From Branchiostoma floridae (Eukaryota; Chordata; Leptocardii; Amphioxiformes; Branchiostomatidae), in contig NC_049991.1 in assembly GCF_000003815.2 (NCBI RefSeq), positions 5,027,766 through 5,090,955 of the forward strand: 63,190 bases of DNA. The letters are read 5' to 3'. Under the pieces are notes generated by a model. It was not told the origin of the DNA. It did no database searches and saw only the letters and a list, made by a program, of their open reading frames with translations. Numbering within the stretch: position 1 is the first letter of the stretch; each line of letters begins with the position of its first letter. The position numbers were made by a program, and so were the translations under genes. Positions 47,073 through 58,638 of this stretch are shown here, one piece after another.

Positions 47073-48041
47073 GTCTTATAGCTGGGAAGAAACTTTAGGT
47101 TTTCTTCTTTCGCTTCTTGAAGTTGTAACTTTGCAAGTTATGGGGGAGGGCTGGCGGTTTCACCTCCCTCTACACACACGTTTCCACAACGTTTTGAGCC
47201 ATTGTCATCTTTTTAGAGACCCTCAACAGTTTGCCGAGGAAAGGATCACAAATCTACTAGAGATTTAGAGAGTGACATCGTATCGAAAAGATCGTTGTTG
47301 TTGTTGTCTACGAAGTAAAAATTGTCACACAGTCGAATTTGGTTTTTGAATCGAGCGCCTAGGTGAACTCTGACCTGTGAGCGTGGTAGAAGCGCCGCCT
47401 TGCGGATCATGTGCAAAGTGCAGATCTTACAGGTGGTTGTGACGATGGTGATCTACAGGTGGTTGTGGTGTAAAAAAAGTGGCATGCCATAGTTTTTCGA
47501 CTGTAGTGTTACTGTAAGAAACCATGGCTTTATGAAAGTGCATAAAATGTAAAGAATGTGATGAACATTATAAATAGGGCACACTAGCATCGTCCATTGT
47601 TTACCTATGGGGATTCCCCTTAGTACATTCCAATCCACTGACTCAAAAAGCGCGTGACTATTTCATAATAGCTCCGTGTGGCAGGGTCGCGTTTACCTAC
47701 ATTTTGTAGCGAATGTTTTGTTGTAAAATTGTTACAATTCCAAAGGTCACAGATGGTTCACATATGGCTGCATAGGGAATAGAAGACACATTGTTTGTGC
47801 TGGTAACGTTACATGGTAAGGCGTTGTTTTTGATATTTTTACGTGACCTTTAAGATGGGGGACTGCCCAACTTTCACAACAGGAACTGCGCAGTCTAAAC
47901 TATCATAGACTTAAAACTGCCAGTAAGGTGGCCTGTGTTTGGTTTGGTTGTGCTGCATTTCTTGTGTACATGTATGTAGCGTAGCGCAGTTGCTTCAGCT
48001 TTAGAAACATCCAGACGTCTATATCAACCTTCTAGGAACTG
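47073..48041. promoter_or_regulatory. Shared intergenic region of two divergent genes
   Basis: 969 bases separate the start codons of CCDC57 (minus) and the RHIM-TPR gene (plus). The right end and the first plus exon are GC- and CpG-rich, unlike the surrounding DNA. No TATA box stands out. A shared promoter is possible but not demonstrated. Confidence 0.45.
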
Positions 48042-51000
48042 ATGTCCAGAGTTTGGCGCCAGCGTGATAGGAAACAGGGGCCGGGGACGGGAGAGCAAGC
48101 CGAGACGTGGGCCGAAGAGGGGCCCGACGGCCAAAACAATGGCGGGCTGGATGACAACAACCCCCGCCTAGGACAACGCCAGGGGAGGCGACAGAGGGAA
48201 GGCAAGATTGGCACCTTCAGAAGGTAAGGAAATCTTTTGAAGGAAAGGAAAGAATTTTCTCAAAGGTGGGGTGGAGTTCATCTGTCCAACATACTGTAGA
48301 GAAGGGCCATTTAAAGCCTTGGAAAGCGTGGTTTGCGTTACACATACAGGCAAGGGTGATCATGAGGTGCCCTACACCAATTTTGCTTTGTATCTGTTTA
48401 GTCTGTGGACGATATGATGGGCGTATAACGTTACATGTATTCAACGGTTTCAACCTGTTTAAAGTAAAGTCTACCTTGTATTTAACTCTAGAGGTTCAAT
48501 ACAAGTTTCTTTTCAAAAGACTTAGATCAGCCGAGGAGGCGACAACAGGTTCATCAAGTAGTCCGCGCCAAAAACGCCTCAAGCAAAGTCATCATAGGAG
48601 GAGCACCCGTCAGGAGAGACACCTATCGGTAAAACTACGAACTACATATTGTACTTCTCAACCTGTTGGCATATGCCCCGTATACTAGGTAAACTTTCTT
48701 TCATCTGGCAGGTACAGCATGGCATTTGTACCGGCTCATTTAAAGTAGACAGCTAGCTGCTGTACTTGTACTTTTTTCTAGAGTTCTAAATTCTCTGTAT
48801 AAATATTTCAGAATACCTAGCGTTATGTAATGGATAAGCATCAGTATTTAAACTCGTGCCTACCCGAGAACGAGCTATGGAGTTTATAATTATTCAACTG
48901 CAAGTTGTGTACTACACATATACATAGTACTAAGCAGCACAATTTCTTTAAATTATTCTGCAGTTCCTGGTAGACTGTAGAGGTATCGTTGATATCTCTG
49001 CAGTTGATCATAAGCTGCTCATATTTTATTATAACACTTTGCAATTTTTTGCACCTCTTTCACCAAGGATGGTGGCTCAAGCACAGAAGAGGAGTCTTCT
49101 CTAGGTGCGTGAGCACTTGGATAGTTATAGGATTCTAAGATGGAAATTGATGGGCCATGCACTTACGCTATCATTTTACTGTACAACATCTAATTAACTT
49201 TAAGGCGGGAATGTTTTGTTTCCGAAAATTGTACATGCAGATGCTTATGAGATACGACAAAACAAATGCAAGAGATATCACTCATGGATCATATTTAGAC
49301 TAGAAAGGCTACATAATGTAACCAAACACGACAGAGTTTTGCGATACAACGAGTCCTAAACATTGACCTTATTTGTTTGAAATGGAAGAAGAAGAAACTG
49401 AGCAAAACAACGTGTCCCCCCGTGAAGGTAAATATGAAAGTGACATCAGTTGCTGCTTTCTTCTTTTCCTTCAGAAACTGATGAGGGTGCGTCGGGCGCT
49501 ACAACCGTGGTGAAGAAGACATACATCACGTACAACGTTAACATTAGCAACAGCAGCTTGCAAAATGCCCAGATTGGGAGTAAGAACTCCATGTGCATAT
49601 ATAAGCTCCCCAGTGGTGACGGACTCGATGAAGGTTAGTGCAACGCTGCTTTGCCATTGTTTCACTTCTAACGTTTAGCACAAAACCAATTGGCATTAAC
49701 TTTGTCGTAGATAATTATGCAACCCCGACCTATAAACATTACATATGTTGATGAAAACGAGAAAAGGAAAATATAGGCAGTTAGGAAGATTTTTTGTTTT
49801 TATGTGAATTACATAGATATATTTTGTACACGAGGATGTCCCTGTAGCTCAATTGGTAGCTGCCCTACAGTTGAGCTCCTGGTTCCAATTAGTTGATATA
49901 GCGCTGGGGCTGAATGTTGGGGTCACCTGTTTAAGAGGTGTATCGAGCCTATCCAGACCGGGCTTTTTTGGGCTACCAGGGAAGGGGGGGTGGGGTTGGG
50001 GGGGGCTCTTTTGACCCCCCCCCCCCTTCGTGATTTCAAAACGGCTTGGGTTACGATCACAAAATTTGGAGGGGATGATGTACTAGTAAAGTTTTATATT
50101 TTCTGTAAGTTTGGTGTCGTTATGACGTAATATGACGTAATTATGACGTCATAATGTCATATTTTAGGCTAAAATCGTCTATATATGAAATTTCCGCTAT
50201 AATTCCGCAAATCTCAGTATAACTCAAGACGTATGAAGGGCTTTAACGAAAATCACAAAGATTTGATGTGAAACATTGTACTCTTTGTAATTCTAGTTCA
50301 CCTTTATCCGCGGGGTAACCTATATCCTTTGCTTTTACAAACAGGGTATTTAAGGTTATAAAATCTACGGATGGTGTTTTCAATTGGAACATTATTACAA
50401 TATTGAAGTATAAAACAAACGGATATAGGATGCTCTTTTGACCCCCCCTTCGTGATTTCAAAACGGCTTGGGTTACGATCACAAAATTTGGAGGGGATGA
50501 TGTACTAGTAAAGTTTTATATTTTCTGTAAGTTTGGTGTCGTTATGACGTAATTATGACATCATAATGTCATATTTTAGGCTAAAATCGTCTATATATGA
50601 AATTTCCGCTATATTTAAAGGTATTAAAGAAAACGATGACTATAAAGGTCATCGTATTGTTGTCTAAGTCTGCTAAGTCTTTTGTTGCCAATGACGACGA
50701 CACTGACGCCAATATGACGTCAGAAATGGCACTTTTAGCCCCCCCGGTCTGGATAGGGTTAAAGAGGAACGGCTAGCGACTCTTCCCTGTAAAATACAAC
50801 CAGGTTCAGAAACAACAAGAGAGCTTTCTTAGCTATGTGCTAATGGACACAACATGGTGAACGATGACATGGTTATTCCACTGTGACATAAATTCTTATT
50901 ATCACTCTTGCAGCAGCTCCAGAAGCAGACCTCTTCAGCCCTAAACGTGAAGGAAGAGGCACAAGACGTTCTTCCTTCCCGCCTGCTCTCCGACATCTCC

Positions 51001-52451
51001 AGGCACAACTCCAGGTCCGCCCGTCCCTCTCCAAAGTCGTCGAAGTCTTGGCGTGCTGTTCTCCGGACGTGGAGCTTCCACGTAGCTTCATCGAACAACT
51101 CTTATTCCAGGCTAGAAAATGGGGGAGGGATAGTAAGGGGAATATCAGGGATATGTATAACACACTGTTAGAGGTAGTAGAGCCTCTGGTGAAGGTGGAG
51201 AAAAATCGGGTATACTTGACCACAAAGGTAAGGGATATCTGGGAGCACCTTTCACCTACAGAGAAACAGAAGTCTCTCATGCACATGGCGCAATGTGTCG
51301 GTAATGTGTACGATACCATAGATGACGATAGTTGGCAGAAAGGCAAGGAGCTTCTTCCACACGTTAAGACGTTTTACGACTATCTCAAGTCTCTGGATAA
51401 GGAGGATCTGCTTGACTTTGACCTTGCGCTGCACATTGCGTACTGTTTTTGCCGCATGGGCCAGGTTTCGGTGGCTTTCCGTCTGACTCAAACTTGCACT
51501 AAGTACGACATAGATGTCTCGGTATTGACACCCGATGACGTAGCTTTAGCTAAAGTGTACAGGGCTATCGGCGACTTTGAAAGAAAGAAGGGTAACCTCC
51601 AAAACGCTCGCACGGCGTTCTCTCTGGCAAAGAAAATCCTAACCCACGTGAACAAACAGAGACAAGTGTGTAACGAAGACTGTGTGTCGTACCTGGGAGT
51701 ATTACTGAGTGAGTCGAGAGCATGTCTGGACCAGGGCAAGTTTGACCGAGCGCGAGAGTTACTCGAACTCTGTGAAAAAGCGCCAGCTTTCGATCGTATG
51801 ACGAAGTACAGGCAGATGAGGTACTATTCCTTCATGGGCAGGTACTATGAAGAAACAGGCCAGTATAAAAGTGCACTAGACTGCTATCAAAGGGCGCGTA
51901 GTATGACATCCCCTATTAGCTACCGCTATCCTGTTAATGTGATAAACGAGCAGAGAATGGCAGCTGCTTGTGCAATGGGCGTAGCACAGATTACAAACGC
52001 TATCGAAGAATGTGAGAAAATGAAACCACTGCTTCTTAAAGATTTTGGCGAGGAGCATCCCCACTTGGGTCTGTGTTACAAGTCGTTGGCAGAGATGTAC
52101 CTTGCTCTGCAACAGACTGAACAAACGTTAGAGCTTCTTTATGCCTCGTTTGCTATACTGTTTCCGAAGTATGGAAGGAAACATAAGAAGATTGCAAACC
52201 TGTTCATGTTGTTGGGTAACACTGCAGAGTGTGTGGGTGGGTATAAGGGTGACGACGCAGCATACAAAGCCTTCAAAGTCGCACAAAAACTCTATGGCAC
52301 TGGTCATCCTAATTTTGCTGTTCTTGGTGATCGGATTGAGACAATACTGGAGAATGTGTCTCCCAATGCAGCTAACTTCTTATTCTCGGTGACAGAAGTT
52401 GCCGAGGTGTTTGAAAACGTGTGGAGGGAAAGCAAGTTAGCTTCGGTTTGA
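48042..52451 (+). CDS. RHIM-like motif plus NB-ARC-type arm and TPR protein
   Basis: Exons 48042-48223, 48520-48628, 49068-49104, 49475-49633 and 50914-52451; every phase agrees (674 residues). A second first exon (49382-49427) in the same phase gives a 580-residue form; positions below refer to it. Residues 33-60 hold VNIS ... AQIGSKNSMCIY, a RHIM-like core (Q48-I-G50, N53, M55), flanked by beta-prone Asn/Ser sequence. Residues about 125-220 (VYLTTKVRDIWEHLSP ... ELLPHV) resemble the segment that follows the winged helix in NB-ARC-TPR proteins. From about 235 to the end are at least five TPR-like helix pairs, e.g. GDFERKKGNLQNARTAF. No P-loop ATPase is encoded. RHIMs assemble into amyloid to recruit kinases in necroptosis or NF-kB signalling, so I infer an innate immune or cell-death adaptor. 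The basic low-complexity N-terminus of the long form is unfamiliar. Confidence 0.82.
49382..49427 (+). CDS. Alternative first exon of the RHIM-TPR gene
   Basis: ATG and 15 codons (MEEEETEQNNVSPRE) end in GAAG|GTAAAT in phase 1, exactly what exon 49475 needs. There is no acceptor in front of it, so it can only be a first exon. It would skip the basic N-terminal exons and make the shorter protein. Confidence 0.65.
49567..49593 (+). other. RHIM-like amyloid core
   Basis: Encodes AQIGSKNSM. The RHIM pattern is [IV]-Q-[ILV]-G-x2-N-x-[ML]; here only the first position deviates (Ala). The preceding VNISNSSLQN and following CIY are beta-prone as in known RHIMs. Motif recognition by eye only. Confidence 0.7.
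49838..49895 (+). mobile_element. tRNA-like SINE head
   Basis: 'ctgtagctcaattggtagc' and 'ctcctggttccaatt' stand in A-box and B-box positions. No acceptor-stem complement follows, so a SINE head or decayed tRNA rather than a working tRNA gene. Confidence 0.5.
49948..50758. mobile_element. Inverted-repeat element with internal duplication, RHIM-TPR intron
   Basis: The ends 'cctatccagaccgggctttt' and 'cccggtctggatagg' are inverted. Inside, a block of about 185-195 bases (50006-50201 and 50430-50613) is directly repeated around 50202-50429. The central part nearly equals the first intron of the sialyltransferase gene at 57206-57421. Confidence 0.8.
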
Positions 52452-53366
52452 TCTAGTTGATTGAAAAATCTCGGTTGTCGGGGCATTGGGTGTCGAGGGA
52501 TGGTTGCCAGGGCGTGGCAGGGCCAGTACTCGATGGTTGTCAGGGCGTGGCAGGGCCCGTACTCGATGGTTGTCAGGGCGTGTACATGTCAGAGCCAGTG
52601 GTTGTCGGGCGTCGCAGTACATAGTGATAGTTACATAACCTATTACTGGTATAGTGACAATTAGATAGATACGCGTATTATTTAACTGGTACGATGGCAT
52701 AATAAGAATTTTGTAGTATCTTTTTATTGTGTAAACTAGTTGACCGAAGATATGCACGTATGCTTTATCAAAATTCATGAATGTCTCCTGTAATATTCAC
52801 ATGGAAGGTGTTTGTCGATACAGCCGATGACATAACTGTCTTCAATGTTTAAACAGCCCTTATATCATAATTACTGACGGACCTTCACCAACACGGGACG
52901 CCAATATTACGTTTATCCCTTCCTGAAGACGCTCTTCCCAGGATTTGCGCCATGGCTTCCCAGCTTCCAACTAAATGTAACCATGAGCTAAACTGACAGG
53001 CTGTTACCAGTTAATATACAGGGATATTGCTTTACCTCTGGGTGCTATGGTATATTATATATGTGTATTAGATATTATTTGTGTGTGGAATTAATCAGTA
53101 GTATGCAGCTGCACAAAATATAACAACAATGCAATTGTATGTATAAAGCAGGTTTGCTGAGGTTTACTTAGAATTTATTACCAAATATCCTATTTTTATA
53201 ATAACCGTGTGGGCAAAAGTAGAGAGTTATCTAGTTTATTTCGGTTGGCGAGCCTTTTACTCATTGTTGTATGGGAGCTGATTTGTTTCCTGGCAAATTC
53301 ATACATTGTTTCCTTTCACTTGAAGTCTATATCCGATATGTGTATTTTGTTGGCTGTCTGCAATTG
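52452..53366. other. No gene seen
   Basis: 3' flank of the RHIM-TPR gene, with a short tandem 'gatggttgtcagggcgtggc' repeat at 52495-52600 (about three copies). No further exon was recognised. Confidence 0.5.
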
Positions 53367-53374
53367 GTTAGTAG

Positions 53375-53807
53375 TAGGGCTGGGTATCGGTACAGTGTAC
53401 CGGTACAAAACCGTTTTTTCTTATTGGACCGGTCCAGAAAAACCGGACCTGACAAAATTAGGTGGACCGGATGTTGGACCGATTAGAAAATTAACAGATT
53501 ATTTTATTAGGCATTCACACGTTTTGGCGCTTGCAGGTGGAAGAAAATAACAAGACTGAAGTAGTGTAGAGTTTAAAGTAATTTCTACCAAGTTTTACAG
53601 CCAATTGTACAGGTGAAGTTAGCGTTGTAGGATTTTAAAACGTCAGTTTAAGTCTAATACTCCACCTAACAGATTTCGTTGTAGTGAAATGGACCAATGG
53701 TATGAGTCATACTGCATCAGGTCCAGGTTCAGGTCCGGACCTGGACCTGATCCTTTGGACCTGAACCGTACCTGGACCTGAATTTTCTGTACCTGTACCC
53801 AGCCCTA
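53375..53807. mobile_element. hAT-like MITE with 8-bp target duplication
   Basis: A 433-bp element with TAGGGCTGGGTA/TACCCAGCCCTA ends, flanked by GTTAGTAG at 53367-53374 and 53808-53815. Same family as 22992-23417 in the opposite orientation. Frames within it are by-products. Confidence 0.92.
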
Positions 53808-54310
53808 GTTAGTAGCTATAGAGATCTTTTGTAGATGGGGTTACTACATATAACATGTTCCGTAGTGTTTCTTTGGAACACCTTTTGTGTTTGAATGGAA
53901 GAGAGGCGTCAAACTTGGCTGTATGCTTTCCTGTCTTCATCAAATGTTCAATAAAATAAAAAAAACATAGTTTGTTGTGAAACCATTTGTGGATGATACT
54001 ATCCATACTTGTACCGTACAGAGGGCGGAGTATTGTACAAGAAATGCAACATATGCTACACCAAACATGTTACAACAAAGCAATACACAGCCTACAATAT
54101 AGCCGCAACTATGCAATTATAGAGGGTCATCTAATATTACTGACTCTTCTATTTTCATGTACCAACCGAAGAATCGCTGTGGTATTGAGATACGATCTTT
54201 TCAATTCCCGTCGTGAGAATGCAATAATTGTATGTAGCTTTTAATTCACCTAAAGCACATTCTAGTATTGATGGTTTGCTCCTACGTCCAGTAGGTACCG
54301 TTACGAGTAA

Positions 54311-54872
54311 TGACATGCCCGTAGCCAGGATTTTGGTTGGGGGGGTTCTTTTTAGTAATTGTGGGACCAACGAGCGCCGCAGGCGCGAGACTCACGCCGA
54401 AGGCGTGAGCTACCTAGGGGGGTCCGGGGGCATGCTCCCCCGGAAAAATTGAAATTTTGACCCTCTGAAACGCCATTTCCTGCATCTTGACGGGCAAAAA
54501 TCGCTTGCGAAGTTTAATGGAATTTCTATTAAAAGACAAGGCATTTGCGTAAGTCTTTGAGGCCAACTCCCTCGACATATTTTCACCAAGTCCGACACCA
54601 AAGGCGCGAGGCGTCGCAATGGAGGTCTGGGGAAATTTTGAAATCCGGACCGTCTGAAAAGCCATTTCCTGCACTTTCTGGGGCAAATTTTGCTAATAGA
54701 CTCACTAAGATTGACTGAAATGTCTATCAGGGAAAAATGCAAATCAGTCATGCCTTTGAAAAAAATATTGGACATGAAAAAGTGGACCTTCGAGCCTGAA
54801 AAAGCGGACCTTTTGAGCGTGTGGGGGGGTTCTTCCGAACCCCCCGAACCCCCCCTGGCTACGGGCATGAAT
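54311..54872. mobile_element. Inverted-repeat element with CATGCCCGTAGCCAGG ends
   Basis: 'catgcccgtagccagg' at the left pairs with 'cctggctacgggcatg' at the right, each next to a G or C run. The interior holds two related halves ('cgccatttcctgcatcttg' and 'agccatttcctgcactttc'). No transposase. Confidence 0.85.
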
Positions 54873-55117
54873 GAAGCTATCATGTAAGCTCACAACACTG
54901 TTGTCAAAGACCTGTCTCAAAGTCCCTCGGCTATAGCAACATGTACAGCTTCTTTCCTCGAAACCGCTGACCGAAATATTGAACTCTCTTACTGGGCATT
55001 GCTTCACGTACAACTACAACCCACAAGCCTTCAAAACAAAAGAAAATTGCTAACTCCTCTTCAGTTTAGTTCAGTGCCTAGAAGATAAAACACCGTTAAA
55101 TAGTGTAGTACTACGCA

Positions 55118-55327
55118 CATAAAATGCAGAAACTTTCGCGGTGGTTTAATGTTCGCGGTTTTGACGGTGGCCGCTTCACCGCGAATTTAAAACCACCGCG
55201 AACATTATTCCATAACAGTAAGAGACTGCAGTGCATGTTGCTACCGTGAACTTAAAACCACCGCGAAAAGTCCCTTTTCCCGCTACCGCGAAATTAAATC
55301 CCCGCGAACTTAACTGCATTTACAGTA
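55118..55327. mobile_element. Palindromic MITE, second copy
   Basis: Same family as 5543-5749, here with 'aaaatgcagaaactttcgcgg' at the left and 'aactgcatttacagta' at the right. It ends 22 bases before the stop codon side of sialyltransferase gene A, probably in its 3' UTR. Confidence 0.8.
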
Positions 55328-55349
55328 CTTCTGAACGAAGAAGATATCA

Positions 55350-56527
55350 CTAGCATTTGGTATGGGAAAACCCTTTCAAAACAACCACGCCTGTATCCTC
55401 TATTTCTTTTTCAGGAGTCAGTGACAACGTCTTGATATAAACTCTTTCATGGCTGTAGGGGTGCCAGCTATGTTGTTTCTCCTCATTGAAGTAATACATG
55501 AGTCTCGTGTCGTCCCTGTTGGAAGGAACGAGCTCGTAGACATAGATCCAGTCACAGAGGTGCATCATCATCACAACACCTGCAAAACAGAACGCAGTCA
55601 CGTGGTCAGCACAAAAACCACGGTGATGAGGCTTTTACAAGACCAGTCATCATCGAAAATATTTTGGCAAAATGGTTACATTATAAGAGTTGAAAATGTG
55701 GTATAGTTAGGCCCTATCAGTGGTCCAATTTTATGCATGACATCCGCGCGCGCATCAATTTTGTCAATTTCAACAACAAAAAATAGAAATTTTTAATCCG
55801 TATGTCATGCAAAACAACTGCAAGATTAGCAAATACATGCCATATAATGCAAAGATGGTACTATAGATAATACGGAAATAGATAATGCAGTCGTAGAATG
55901 CCAAAGTCAATTCCAAAGTCAAACAGGGAGATGTGGGGAAAACATGTACATGAAGAACCTATTGTTCGGTATACCAAGGAGGTTAGCCTTTTAACATCCT
56001 TGGGTATACCATACTCTGTCATTTGTTCAACCTTCCCGACCACTCAAATTTCATAAGGAAGGCAAATTCTATTTTGTCACTTTTGTTTTTTATCATTTGC
56101 GCTGGCATCAGTTTTAGGGTTTACAGAGGGGGTCATCCATATGATAGAATCAACGTGGCCTTAAAACGTCTCAAAGCAAGTTACTATAACCTGTTGTGGT
56201 GCAACGTTATGACGTTACAGATTGATGGTTCATAGATGTTTTCTTTGTCCTATAGGCAACAATGTCACGTTTGGTCCTTTTGAATAGATAATGATAAACT
56301 AGTGTTTAAAAAAAATCATGTACATACGCAGTGCTGATATCACAAGAGAAAATGATTTCAACATCTATCATTATTCAAACTTACCACATGACGTTAAGTG
56401 CTAAATTTAGCCACTGAAGGAAACAGTACGTTTCTGATTTCAAACAATTGTCAGTGAACACAATTGTATAACCCTAACCCTAACCCTGACCCATAACCCT
56501 AACCCTAACCCTAAACCCTAAACCCTA

Positions 56528-56560
<33 letters not shown>

Positions 56561-57927
56561 CCCTAAACCCTAAACCCTAACCCCAAACCCTAACCTAAAA
56601 TTAGGGTTAGTTAAATGTGTTTTCAAAGCGTCTTTCTCTTGGTAGGAAGTTGTAAACTGAAAACTGCGTGTAGATTGCTTTCGTTGTTAGCGAGTTATGA
56701 GTGTTTTTAAACTTAACCCTCACACCCTCACTTGAAACAAAAACTCCTCACCAAGTATGCCCGAACTTAAACTTGGCCTGATCTTTGTGTCGCACATTTT
56801 TGTAGATTTGCAGAACTCCACCAACTCCGCCAGTACACCATTCCCAAATTGAGGTCTCTGGATAAAAGGCAACGCCCTTTTTGGAAACGTCTTCCTGTAT
56901 TTGATCAAGTTGTCAAAACAATGAAATTTGTCGCCTTTGGTGCTAATCTTTTGTCTTTCCAAGTTGATACCGTTCATGTTTCTGACAACCAGTGTCCCGT
57001 GTCTGAACATGGTACTGTTTTCACTCCAGAATTCCTCTGTGCAGAACACGTGCGGGATTTTTGTGTTCATGAGACGAAAGTCCGTCCGGTTTCCGACGAA
57101 CTGTTCAAACTTGTGCGTGGGAGCGCAGTTGAATCTCAGCACGGCATCGTGACTGTCTGAAAGAAAAAGATACCCCGATGAAGACATCTGCTTCGTTTGA
57201 AACAAATCTCAATATGACTCCAGACGTATGAAGGGCTTTAACGAAAATCACGAAGATTTGATGTGAAACATTATACTCTTTGTAATTCTAGTTCACCTTT
57301 ATCCGCGGGGTAACCTATATTTGCTTTTACAAACAGGGTATTTAAGGTTATAAAATCTACGGATGGTGTTTTCAATTGGAACATTATTACAATATTGAAT
57401 TATAAAACAAACGGATATAGGAACCTCCACGGATAAAAGTAAACTAGCGTTAACCATTGTAACGTACCTATTTCCTGACCGTACGAGTGAAACCTCAGGG
57501 CGTGGCTACTACTGACGACTGCGCACGAATTAAAGTGCACCAACTTCTCCAGGCTCTCCTCCGGCAAGACGTCCTTGTTTTTATCTTGCGGTGCCTGTTT
57601 CCTTGTTATGGTGGAAAACGGAACTTTTCTCTTCAGTTTACACGACATTTCCTGTCGCAGTTTGGACACTTCGCGCGGATTCATTTCCGTGTGGTTAGTC
57701 GGCGTGGTTTTCACTGCTCCAACTAAGACCCTAGTATGTCCGGGTTGTCCATTGGTTGACGGCTGTCGTGTGACATTTCGTAGCATTGGAAGTTGCGTTT
57801 GCTTACCATCAAAAGCTTTATAGGCTTTTAACGCAGGCCTGGTCATCAAAGACTCGAACAAGATTCCATAAATCACTGCACAAACAAGTAGTCCAGCAGC
57901 CAAGCGTAGTAGTGTCCTTTTTGGCAT
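55350..57927 (-). CDS. ST6Gal-type sialyltransferase, gene A
   Basis: Three exons on the minus strand (57468-57927, 56752-57156, 55350-55579) give 364 residues. A type II signal-anchor lies at about 5-25 and a stem to about 130. The L-sialylmotif (135-184) starts CAVVSS and is split by intron 1 just before DSHDAVLRFN. The S-motif is SSGILG then VVMMMHLCD (284-298), split by intron 2. Motif VS is HPYSHE (H328-x4-E333). The protein ends in a cysteine, as ST6GAL1 does. It is a GT29 Golgi enzyme that moves sialic acid from CMP-Neu5Ac to galactose-ended glycans, expected linkage alpha-2,6. All main motifs are intact. A tandem paralogue lies at 61.3-63.0 kb. The ATG chosen matches the second gene's start. 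Confidence 0.94.
56468..56612. repeat. Interstitial telomere-like repeat
   Basis: About 20 units of CCCTAA mixed with CCCTAAA variants, ending in a short inverted TTAGGGTTAG. It lies in intron 2 of sialyltransferase gene A. Gene B's matching intron has no such repeat. Confidence 0.95.
57290..57440. mobile_element. TTTATCCGCGGGGTAACC-family MITE in ST6Gal A intron 1
   Basis: 'agttcacctttatccgcggg' at the left, with a decayed right arm ('cggataaaagtaaactagcg'). The same element sits at the same place in gene B (62455-62615), so it was there before the gene duplication. Confidence 0.85.
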
Positions 57928-58186
57928 GATATGTGTTCCGTTGATCTCCTTTTTTTTTCAAAAACATAAACAACATAGTATCAGGAATGTGTAAGAGCTG
58001 TAACAAGTATGCCTTAACACCACCAGGCGGTCGTGTATCTTTATGACATTTGGCATGTTGGTAGGTGTCATCCTCCTACGCAGGGACATCCAACGTAGTC
58101 TAAAGCGCACCTAAGCTTGATTGACATTGGTACGTCGTCTGATCGCTCTTATGGCCAATTGTGGCCTTGGGGCTGCATATATATGG

Positions 58187-58504
58187 CTAATAACAAATAT
58201 TTTTCAGCTTTTGAACAAGCCTTGTATGTACGCCTCTGCGCTACCTCAACGCAGAATAAACATGGCAGTATGTACTTAACGTTACCACCTATGGTGGTGC
58301 TTTCAACAAAAGCGTAACAGGAACTCATGATCAATTGTACTGTAGGCCTTGTGGCTGCGTATATGGTTAATTTTACGCTAAGAACGATTTTTTCAGCTTT
58401 TGAACAAGCCCTGCATTTACGCCTCTGTGCTACCTCAATGCAGAATAAACATGGCGGTACTTACCGCATATGGTGGTGCCCTTTAGCAAAAGCGTCACAG
58501 GAAC
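58187..58504. repeat. Direct duplication of about 130 bp
   Basis: 'ttttcagcttttgaacaagcc' through 'cagaataaacatggc' to 'acaggaac' occurs at about 58200-58323 and 58390-58503, with scattered differences. Non-coding. Confidence 0.85.
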
Positions 58505-58638
58505 ATACTATCTAAAAGAAAGAAAGAAGGACGGTCACTTATGTGAGACACAAACTTGACAACCCCCTGGTTACCAGACACAACGTCTGGCCGATGTTTT
58601 GCTACAAAAGTGGTGATTTACATATTTTAGTGACTCAC

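Noticed and set aside
49838-49895. A working tRNA gene
   Set aside because: A- and B-box-like sequences are present but no acceptor stem closes, so it is treated as a SINE head.
50908-51171. Alternative 87-codon frame at the start of the TPR exon
   Set aside because: Splice phase from the RHIM exon enters the other frame, which stays open for 1.5 kb and encodes TPRs.
54410-54883. 157-codon minus-strand frame
   Set aside because: It lies entirely in the inverted-repeat element at 54311-54872 and encodes no transposase motif.
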